DNA from: Vibrio sinus
GTDB lineage: Bacteria; Pseudomonadota; Gammaproteobacteria; Enterobacterales; Vibrionaceae
Assembly (NCBI RefSeq): GCF_023634645.1
Contig: NZ_JAMKMR010000014.1
Location: 1 to 64,000 of the forward strand
Reading direction: 5' to 3'
Length of the DNA stretch: 64,000 nt
In this document: in pieces, positions 59,101-64,000 of the stretch
Layout of the letters: the number at the start of each line of letters is the position of its first letter
How positions within the stretch are numbered: the stretch's first letter is position 1
Notes under the pieces: model-generated
Database searches by the model: none
What the model was told of the DNA's origin: nothing
Seen by the model: the letters and a program-made list of their open reading frames with translations, nothing else
Made by a program: the position numbers and the translations under genes

Positions 59101-59391
59101 GACTATCTCTCGGTAAACAATTACGCAGGAAGAGATAATTGGCAAAGCATGGCTTCAGAAAGTGGGGCTGCTTCGTTTGTCGAAATATGGACTAACGGCA
59201 CAATAGATGGGCAGCCTATCGACTTCCAGAAATTTGGTTTCCCTGATAGAGCGTATATTCATTATGAAACTGATAATCCACAATGCAGTGGTGTACACTC
59301 TACTTCTATTCGCTTCGACGGGAACATTCTCAGCAGTTGTACGGCTAGCGCTTCGTTGTCAGGGACATTTAGTTGTGTTTCGCCGCAGTAA
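53191..59391 (+). CDS. giant surface lipoprotein with ~20 Big_2-type Ig-like repeats
   Basis: About 2,066 residues. A basic N-region and hydrophobic core lead to the lipobox LLSGC, so it should be anchored by a lipidated Cys. About 20 units of 75-100 residues follow. Each starts with a pattern such as LERVALSPGLSRLGVGAQKSY, continues with ATGYFSDGTQSDITGS and ends with GVAKGDATITST, the bacterial Ig-like group 2 (Big_2) fold. A C-terminal domain of about 190 residues (from IDICNTNGNN) has seven cysteines. Likely an adhesin or envelope spacer. There is no outer-membrane beta-barrel. The start codon is uncertain: 53113, 53161, 53191 and 53200 are all possible and none has a strong ribosome binding site. 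Confidence 0.85.
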   Translation: MKMMNKRKPRNYLYYLRHALFSMLVALLSGCGGDDSPPASSGDNDGNRQGDLVLQALHLETTHDIIPQGLTTPLRAVAVYEGGYVKDVTDDSSWSSSDESVLSVKDGSITANHVGEAEVTVAFEGISSMHPMKVVDGEVVQVSISPQFQEFPAGYQTIYQAELEYLIDGVQFSYPVSDGVQWSVSDTNIATIDQQGVLDAKTSGDVDVSVSFISPAPVLKKNSSSQLLTSAKLKVIELVQVMDIEITGGDDQSVPINGVLPLTAMASVKDSQNQITQLDVTDLAVWTSSDTSKVTVDPYGQVMGILQTQGSPVPVTAELSVGSDKASDSVAINVTDKTLQNIVILPSTVGTHVGERTQLKAQGFYDNGTVEDLTDQVQWSSSDDKIVSVDNLNSKGQISALAEGQGIVIEALDSAGSQLVGTATIVVDGFLGQIQSIEITPKSASAHIGDTLRYQAIATLDDGQQSDITSLVDWQVAGDSNVIIGSGNAQAGELQILTGVSASSVTVSASFSTYSDSTTLAINPAVLQQVLVKPMAVRTPVGGSHTFLAKGLLSDGSIVALANVNWNSNATGIVSVDPTSGVATALALGRARISVEATLNGVTKTSVIPAIYEVEGTLGDATSLSLQSDLATVPLGGLVQFTSEATMTDNDVYDVTAQASLVITPPGRLVEVNGVSGLYRAIGTGDVSVTSSLNSLISQPVQIKVESAELKRVRLSPSSQMLPVGSSMTLSIFGVYGDGQEVQMSNADFSWVSDSSSVMVSSTGQITAVNSNSAGATITAINLYDTSLVASAQVYVPTQTVKAIDVLPGNVSLVKGERKALQALATLDGGQQIDVTSVVSWSSDKPSDVSVVLPGLIQGEEVTTGVDVYAELTTANGNIEGRSSVEVTDAKLERILVSPMSRTVSLGEALQYTATGYYSDKSQANLTAQASWVTDDSSLASINTDGLLVGLAPGQTKVTATFSGVDSVPAPVMIQSGSSDIVTVTKVDIIEPGLDLPINTEYSLSVNVTYIDSQGRTRNTNLPSLLSWSTSDLSKVVVSDNGTVEGVALDSLGQVVTASFGGQSDSLTVTVNGKSLDRIEVLPSSSDIPLVGLSQQMQAIGHYDNGSTLDLTSQVAWTDDDTTDSVVTLSDKGIVTAVADGGPVMVTASYGLQGNSASLTVGQTPMDVMSIDVVPADLDLVNGATQRYQALANMDNGASLDVTSMVDWQVSQDTGGNTVATIFSHGTQAGELLTQKVSSSTVNVTAQLGGVSGVGTLDVTDEILERVALSPGLSRLGVGAQKSYIATGYFSDGTQSDITGSTTFGSNSAAVTVNGDTITGVAKGDATITSTTTVGSQMVTSKAYVTVEEVPLTVQSLRVEPSTLSLPVTDMQRVSVIATLSDTSETNVTSMIAPSSWQSTSSTVAYKSTSDTDTIVAGTATGTATLTVPYLGKTATLTVTTTNATLDSITLTPASQTLPLGTSSSAYQVTGHYNDGSTATLDNTSLDWVSTNPEVTVVDGIVSVSNSAAPNTPVTITVTEPNSQVSGRAIVHVLDATVSSLRIIPAGPLTLKVGESHQLEAELELSDGTILNATSMVEWGHDPFVSVDETGLLTAIATSHLDAAVTAKLGSTWGDLPLVVSVVANTDLKHIVISPTQSTVGAGLTQQYTATGHYMDKSTLNITDSVAWSSGDSSVATIASDGVVTGIASGTTSIMATHASGVPVTPAQVMVEDQIDWNTFTLDDITVTQGAYTRAKASVETFSGKLLDVSTSLSNISFDNGYGLYLKNGVIQGVTAGSDYATAVIGSHQSNKANVAVNAMTPVVERLELTPDGQVITQNSASLTPYRVYAYYNSDPDIAVDVTNDPETILSVDGSFITNVDKATGIATAGSRVSGSGQTGWVKAEYGGFTSYVQAHVWSQAAPIDICNTNGNNAIEIDGGYKVACPATKSQLDMASINPNGEDIEFGNAIYPVARATEGDDLAQLFNQYCDYLSVNNYAGRDNWQSMASESGAASFVEIWTNGTIDGQPIDFQKFGFPDRAYIHYETDNPQCSGVHSTSIRFDGNILSSCTASASLSGTFSCVSPQ

Positions 59392-59553
59392 AAGGTAGCT
59401 TTTTAGTGTACTTAGAAGCCAAAGAGATAATTTAGTGTGTCACTTTGGCTTCTTTCTCTACCATTAGATAATGCACTTCAACGAATAACATATGAATGAT
59501 GTTGATCATAGTGTATTACAGCAGTGACTACTTGAGGGTATCCATGCCAAAAA

Positions 59554-60015
59554 TTACATCTTCTCATAAAGCCTAGCGGCTTGTTTAGTAAATGAAATAA
59601 TCCCATGGTCTGTGGAATACAGCTCAGCTTTTTTCGGATGGCTTCCTTTAGTCACAATCACTCTTTCAAATAACACTAAGTCACGATTTGGTAGGATTTT
59701 CTCGTGCTCTTTTACGGTCATACGCAGAGTAGAGTCGTCTAGAGTGTAGTTACCTATTACTGAGTATCCGACGCCATTGACTATCATGTAGTAGTTCATT
59801 TCACCGCTTCTCGATAATACTAATTGGGAGTACTGATCGATGGGTAACACATTTTCTTTGTTGTAACCGTACAAGATCAATAGCTTGGTATCAGATTTCA
59901 CAGATAGTGATAGCTTATCTGATGTATAAAAGGACAATAACGTACCCACCAAGGCTCCAGAAAGAGCCGAAGCTAATAGTATTGGTTTATTTGCAAATAA
60001 TTTCTTTAAATTCAT
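59554..60015 (-). CDS. ToxS/VtrC-like periplasmic partner protein
   Basis: 153 residues with an N-terminal membrane helix (about residues 11-30), then a periplasmic domain rich in beta strands (KLLILYGYNKENVLPIDQYSQLVLSRSGEMNYYMIVNGVGYSVIGNYTLDDSTLRMTVKEHE). It overlaps the upstream regulator gene by 29 nt. Size, topology and overlap match ToxS, TcpH and especially VtrC, which pair with ToxR-type regulators. No direct sequence recognition. The role as a sensor subunit is inferred. Confidence 0.6.
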   Translation of the reverse strand: MNLKKLFANKPILLASALSGALVGTLLSFYTSDKLSLSVKSDTKLLILYGYNKENVLPIDQYSQLVLSRSGEMNYYMIVNGVGYSVIGNYTLDDSTLRMTVKEHEKILPNRDLVLFERVIVTKGSHPKKAELYSTDHGIISFTKQAARLYEKM

Positions 60016-60595
60016 TTGGATAGCTTATCGAATGATTATTGGATGAAATGAGGATGCTTATTTTGTCATTTTTATAGATACTTGGATGTTCATAGATAAA
60101 CTTTTTTCCTGTGGGGTCAATATAGTAACATTCCTCGAACGTGCCACTTAATAGTTCACTGCCACTCATTATTTTTTTATGTAGCTTTTCGCTTAAAAAA
60201 TAAGAGCCGATAAGTAAAACAACGAACACACTGATATATTTAAGGATATTGACGCTCGGGATACGGCTACTTGTTTCGCTAGCTAATTCGTGTTCAACAC
60301 TCCCAACAAACAGGTAGCCCTTGCCTCGCATTGTCTTAATAATATCGCCCTTATTGTCACCAAGGGATTTTCTTAATAGCGAAATAGCGGTCATTAAGCT
60401 GCCTTCTTCGACAACGGTACCTCGTTTGGTCCATACATTCTCAATAAGCTGTTCCTTGCTCAGTATGTCTCCTGGGTGATCTAAAAAGTATCTTAAGAGC
60501 TCGGACTCGTTCGTCCCCAGCTCATATTGGTGGTTGGTGTTTAAGTCTGTGATGGTTCCAGAGTCAAAGCTGTAACGAGAGTTGATAACGATCAT
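59987..60595 (-). CDS. ToxR/VtrA-like membrane-bound transcriptional regulator
   Basis: 202 residues. An N-terminal OmpR/ToxR-type winged helix (about 5-100) has the typical YFLDHPGDILSKEQLIENVW ... VVEEGSLMTAISLLRKSLGD and TMRGKGYLF segments. A single membrane helix (about 117-134) and a short periplasmic domain of about 65 residues with Cys156 and Cys201 follow. The partner gene overlaps its end. This is the layout of ToxRS, TcpPH and VtrAC one-component systems that sense bile or other envelope signals. Targets unknown. Confidence 0.82.
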   Translation of the reverse strand: MIVINSRYSFDSGTITDLNTNHQYELGTNESELLRYFLDHPGDILSKEQLIENVWTKRGTVVEEGSLMTAISLLRKSLGDNKGDIIKTMRGKGYLFVGSVEHELASETSSRIPSVNILKYISVFVVLLIGSYFLSEKLHKKIMSGSELLSGTFEECYYIDPTGKKFIYEHPSIYKNDKISILISSNNHSISYPNEFKEIICK

Positions 60596-61151
60596 ATTAA
60601 GTTGTTGTTTTGCTCATGTGGGGGTGCGGTCATTCTAAGGTATTGTTAAAAATATATACGATGGTTGTGTATTCCTCAATTTCTCAAGTAGTGGTAGACA
60701 TTGGAATGAGGCATAAACCATAGAATTAGAAAGCAATCTTATGGTCTCACAAGTGGAATCATAAAGTTAACGTATTCGACAAACAATGTGTTAGAACGGT
60801 TGTTGTTTCTCAAAATTCTTAATATGTGAAAAAATTTCATAATATCAATAAGTTATTTTTATTAAAAAAGTATCATTAAACTTTTTTAATCTTGTAGTGG
60901 ATTGATAAGCAAGCACTTTGGGCATTTATTAGAGCTGATAGGATAGAATTTGGATCTTCCTATGTGGGCTTGGTTGAAAAACTTATTTTTCTATATGTTA
61001 TTCAATCGGTTGTGTTTGATTTATTTTTAATGAAGTTTAATCAGTGAGCTTTGGTTGTTGTAGTGGTTAAACTTTAGTCTCTTTTGTAATAATCCTTTTT
61101 CACTTTGCGATAGTAATCCAAGTGAAATTTACTTAAAGCAATTCTTTTTCC
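60596..61151. other. long AT-rich intergenic region
   Basis: Gene-free stretch of about 555 nt between the divergent regulator pair and the receiver gene. It contains a perfect 10-bp AT-only-ended inverted repeat TTAAAAAAGT / ACTTTTTTAA at 60862-60889. A strong terminator lies at its right end (61152-61191). No ORF with a good ribosome binding site was seen. A small RNA ending at that terminator is possible. Confidence 0.5.
60862..60889. repeat. 10-bp inverted repeat in AT-rich gap
   Basis: TTAAAAAAGT and ACTTTTTTAA are separated by 8 nt. This could be a weak terminator in either direction or a protein-binding dyad. Confidence 0.5.
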
Positions 61152-61191
61152 TAGGCTTGATTGGTTATATGTGGATCAAGCCTATTTTTTA
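61152..61191 (+). terminator. orphan intrinsic terminator upstream of the receiver gene
   Basis: Perfect 10-bp stem TAGGCTTGAT / ATCAAGCCTA with a 13-nt loop, followed by six T and then ATTA. No plus-strand gene ends within 1.7 kb upstream, so it should end a non-coding transcript or act as an attenuator for the gene starting at 61210. Confidence 0.8.
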
Positions 61192-61209
61192 TTAAATGAG
61201 AGAACAATT

Positions 61210-61647
61210 GTGAATATATTAATTATCAGTGACTGTCCGTATAGCTGCCATGAGGCAAGAACGACTATTAGCTACTTGTTTACGAGATATGAGATTGAAG
61301 AATGCCGCCATGCTGACTCTTTAATTGTACTCGAGCAGCTAAAGCGCGATGGTATTAAACCCAATCTTATTCTTTTTGATATCGATAGTAAGGTTTTATC
61401 TGAGGCGGAAAAATCAGTGTTGCTGAATTATTGTAGCAAGAGTGATTACTTTGCAGAGAATCATATACTGCTATTAATCGGTAGCTATAGTCACGAACTT
61501 GAAATTAGACAAGCCCCTTTATTAATGAAACCATTTTCGATAAACCAAATGGGTTCATTCCTACGTCGTAATTATGTAAGAAAAGCTCATGCTCAGCCTT
61601 ATTTGACCAAGCTGGACGGAGAGCTTGGTAAGAGTTTAGCGTTTTAA
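61210..61647 (+). CDS. stand-alone receiver-like protein
   Basis: 145 residues with a CheY-like alpha/beta order: MNILIISDCPYS, phosphoacceptor candidate Asp in NLILFDIDSK, LLLIGSYSH, and Lys in LLMKPFS. The acidic pair normally at the end of strand 1 is reduced to one Asp. There is no output domain; the C-terminal tail is basic. The start GTG at 61210 removes the part of the open frame that lies in the terminator hairpin. It might receive phosphate from a distant kinase or work without phosphorylation. Confidence 0.7.
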   Translation: MNILIISDCPYSCHEARTTISYLFTRYEIEECRHADSLIVLEQLKRDGIKPNLILFDIDSKVLSEAEKSVLLNYCSKSDYFAENHILLLIGSYSHELEIRQAPLLMKPFSINQMGSFLRRNYVRKAHAQPYLTKLDGELGKSLAF

Positions 61648-61714
61648 GCGTGGTATTCATTCCTTTATAGCGCCAAACAGAAAAGTTAGAAACTCCAAAA
61701 AATAAGGTGATAAT

Positions 61715-62557
61715 ATGGTCACTAAGGTATCAATAAAGTGGTTCATGCCCGTATTATTGTTAGGTTTAGCGTCTTGTACCAAGATTGAATTTGTCGATAC
61801 ACCTAATAAGAGTAGTAGGGTTAAAAATGTCGTTATTCACTACACCGCGGTTGACGAGAAGCAGACGATGAGTTTGTTTGCCGATAAACACGCTAAAGTG
61901 AGCGCTCACTTTGTCATTACAGAAGACGAAATTTATCAACTCGCCAGCCTGGATGATAGAACCTTTCACGCTGGTTTTTCTTATTGGAACGGAAGAACAT
62001 CAATTAATGACACCTCTATTGGGATTGAGCTGGTGCAGGAAATCCACTGTTTAGATGCCTCAATCGATACGAGTGTCTACCCAAGACAAGTTTGTGCTTA
62101 TCCTCCCTTTTCTCCTGATTTAGTAGACAACCTAATACGTGTACTGGACATCGTTTATGAGGCGTATCCCAACGTCAAACCCACCCACCTTGTTGGGCAC
62201 CAAGATATTGCGCCAACGCGCAAGTCTGACCCCGGCCCTAATTTCCCTTGGCAATACCTAAATCAAGAGGGATATGGCGCTTGGTATGAACCTTCAGATT
62301 TTCTCGAGGAATACCAAGATATGGCCGGGAGAAAGGTGGAGGTAGAACAATTTCATGCAGCACTTCGTATATACGGCTATCCAGAAGTTGAGTCTCACGA
62401 GTACCCACATGTGATCAGTGCCTTTCAAAGTCACTTTACGCCCAATATGATAACTGGGGATGTGACAACCGATAGTGTGGCTGCATTGTTAGCACTTATC
62501 AAAAAATATTATCCTGACAAATATCCAACAGCGAAAGAAAACTTATTATCGATTTAG
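61715..62557 (+). CDS. AmiD-like N-acetylmuramoyl-L-alanine amidase lipoprotein
   Basis: 280 residues. The signal peptide ends in LLGLASC, a lipobox, so it is probably outer-membrane anchored. The Amidase_2 domain carries zinc ligands in VVIHYTA and LVGHQDIAPTRKSDPGPNFPW (His and Asp). A C-terminal helical peptidoglycan-binding domain follows (about 205-275). It cleaves the amide between MurNAc and L-Ala of muropeptides, as E. coli AmiD does. Confidence 0.9.
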   Translation: MVTKVSIKWFMPVLLLGLASCTKIEFVDTPNKSSRVKNVVIHYTAVDEKQTMSLFADKHAKVSAHFVITEDEIYQLASLDDRTFHAGFSYWNGRTSINDTSIGIELVQEIHCLDASIDTSVYPRQVCAYPPFSPDLVDNLIRVLDIVYEAYPNVKPTHLVGHQDIAPTRKSDPGPNFPWQYLNQEGYGAWYEPSDFLEEYQDMAGRKVEVEQFHAALRIYGYPEVESHEYPHVISAFQSHFTPNMITGDVTTDSVAALLALIKKYYPDKYPTAKENLLSI

Positions 62558-62617
62558 AGCGCCGTTTTTGACTTAGCGGGTTAGGTCAATACACATCAGG
62601 CTTTTGAATTACTTTAT

Positions 62618-62658
62618 TATGCGCGGCCCTGTTCGACTGATAGGAGCATGCCGCGCAT
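62618..62658 (-). terminator. hairpin after symporter gene
   Basis: ATGCGCGG / CCGCGCAT 8-bp stem with a 24-nt loop, in the gap between the convergent amidase and symporter genes. A clear T run is lacking on the minus strand side. Confidence 0.45.
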
Positions 62659-62674
62659 TTTGTTGTGAATAAGG

Positions 62675-64000
62675 CTAGGGTGTTGCGCTGAAACTCGGCT
62701 TGCTTTTTACCACCTTCCATAAAACCTGAGTGAAATATAGTCCGATAGCCATAAAGATTAACCACAGACTGGTTTTGGTGAGAGTGATGAGCGCTGCCGT
62801 ATCATCGGCCCAGTGATCGAGTAGATAGAGAAATACAATCGATAGGCCGAACAAGACGAGCAGTCCATAGCTGGCTTTGTCTATTTTACCGGGAATAACA
62901 TACCAACCTTTGTCTTTGATAGGCTTATTTAAGCGAGCGTATTCGGCTTGCTGCCCTTTGACGGTGTATAGGTGCATTGCATCCTGCTTGCCCGTAATCA
63001 TCAGGCTAGCAACCCACGCAACAGCAGCGTTCACGACCGCGCCAATAACACAATACCATGGCCAGGCAATATCGGTTGCGACTGCGACATACCAAATGGC
63101 AAGAAAACTTGCCGCGACACCAATCAAAAGCCCTTTTTCGGTAATGTGCTTGGAGTAAAAGCCTAACACAAACATGCAAAAACTCGCGCCGACAAAGTAA
63201 GAGCCAGCTTTACTCAGAACTTCAAGAACCGAGCCAGTACTGGTGGCAAACATAATCGCAGGAATGATGATCAGTATTGCCCAAGAGACGGTAAAGACTC
63301 GCGATGCTTTTAAATAGTGTTCTTCAGATTCATTAGGCTTGTACAAGCGCTTGTAAAAATCGGCGACCGATACTGTTGCCATAGAGTTGAAGGCCGAATC
63401 TAGGCTCGACATACTAGCGGCCAATATCGCTGCGGCGATTAGCCCCATTAATCCTGGCATGCCGTATTCGCTGGCAAAATGCAAGATGATGGTATTGCCA
63501 TTGTCAAACGCTTGGCCATCGTAGTAGGCATTGAATAGCACGCCCAGAAAGATGAATACGAAATAGATGAAAAAGGCAAGGTAGCCCATCATCAGCATCG
63601 ATTTTTTTGCATCACCCATGTTTTTGGCTGCCATGCAGCGCTGAACCATCATTTGGCTACCGCCGTATACCGTGGTGTGGAACATGGTCATTGCGATCAC
63701 ACCCGCCCAGATGGTGGTCACTTGGCTCAGCTCCAAGCTGGTTTCTAACGCATTGGTCATGCCCTTGGATTTCATTTCTGCCATTACTTGTGAGATGGGT
63801 TCGGGAATGCCATTCCATACCGCTTCAATAATGATAAACGCTCCAGCAAACAATACTACGGCTTGGATAACATCGGTCCAGATGACTGCGTTAATCCCTC
63901 CCATTACCGTATAGATAAGCGCGATAGCCGTCACTATCATGATGCAGTACACGACATCGATGCCAGTGATAAACTCTAGGATGATAGCCGTTGCGTATAA
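62675..64000 (-). CDS. sodium:solute symporter (SSS family), 5' end outside window
   Basis: Partial gene: the frame stays open to the right edge, so the N-terminal helices are missing. At least 440 residues remain, with about 9 membrane helices. The visible signatures are YTVMGGINAVIWTDVIQAVVLFAGA and the sodium-site helix AAAILAASMSSLDSAFNSMATVSVADFY. The C-terminal part resembles SGLT-like sugar or sialic acid transporters; the substrate cannot be assigned. Confidence 0.9.
   Translation of the reverse strand, partial: LYATAIILEFITGIDVVYCIMIVTAIALIYTVMGGINAVIWTDVIQAVVLFAGAFIIIEAVWNGIPEPISQVMAEMKSKGMTNALETSLELSQVTTIWAGVIAMTMFHTTVYGGSQMMVQRCMAAKNMGDAKKSMLMMGYLAFFIYFVFIFLGVLFNAYYDGQAFDNGNTIILHFASEYGMPGLMGLIAAAILAASMSSLDSAFNSMATVSVADFYKRLYKPNESEEHYLKASRVFTVSWAILIIIPAIMFATSTGSVLEVLSKAGSYFVGASFCMFVLGFYSKHITEKGLLIGVAASFLAIWYVAVATDIAWPWYCVIGAVVNAAVAWVASLMITGKQDAMHLYTVKGQQAEYARLNKPIKDKGWYVIPGKIDKASYGLLVLFGLSIVFLYLLDHWADDTAALITLTKTSLWLIFMAIGLYFTQVLWKVVKSKPSFSATP

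Noticed and set aside
53191-59391. Possible CRISPR or DNA satellite in the repetitive gene
   Set aside because: The repetition is at protein level only, with divergent DNA and no constant-length spacers.
61171-61209. Upstream start of the receiver gene at 61171
   Set aside because: This GTG lies within the intrinsic terminator stem-loop; the GTG at 61210 gives the correct receiver start.

Overview
The window reads as a chromosome segment of a marine gammaproteobacterium, almost certainly a Vibrio. The evidence is the gene content and order: aat-bpt-infA, ruvAB-cydABX-ybgE-ybgC-tolQRAB-pal-cpoB-nadA, an AmiD-like amidase and ToxR-type membrane regulation. Protein sequences match Vibrio-type orthologues, GC content looks moderate, and short TATACCCAAAC repeats recur between genes. 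All identifications were made by reading the sequence; no database search was run.

Left part (1-32 kb) is mostly conserved housekeeping DNA. It opens with a chemoreceptor carrying a tandem poly-HAMP array, then a MATE efflux gene with its MarR repressor (both preceded by the same palindrome), a YchJ-like SEC-C protein, an EAL-HDOD protein, lpxH, ppiB, cysS, tdk, infA, bpt, aat, a glycine-zipper protein and aroA. Next come ruvAB (with a LexA box), the cytochrome bd operon cydABX-ybgE (with FNR-type boxes), the Tol-Pal operon, a type II-like asparaginase with an altered catalytic Asp, nadA, a K+ channel, a YecA-family protein and a hybrid histidine kinase. A tRNA-Ser(GGA) marks the transition to the right half.

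Right part (32-64 kb) is accessory in character. It holds a peroxiredoxin, an Asp/Glu racemase-like protein, a class A beta-lactamase, four paralogous periplasmic SBP_bac_3 proteins without permeases, an Imm5-like protein, an mgtE gene with a possible MgtL-like leader peptide, and katG. It also holds a candidate type III chaperone/effector pair, an ArsR-controlled operon (GNAT-ArsH fusion, SASA-type esterase, MFS pump) and a lipoprotein of about 2,060 residues with about 20 Ig-like repeats. The last stretch carries an overlapping ToxR/ToxS- or VtrA/VtrC-like membrane regulator pair, a stand-alone receiver protein, an amidase lipoprotein and the 3' part of a sodium/solute symporter cut by the window edge.

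The most interesting items are four. (1) The ArsR/GNAT-ArsH/esterase/MFS operon, whose composition I do not recognise. (2) The chaperone plus kinase-like effector pair, with a VtrAC-like sensor pair 11 kb away. (3) The candidate MgtL-like leader upstream of mgtE. (4) An orphan intrinsic terminator in a 600-bp AT-rich gap that suggests an unannotated small RNA.
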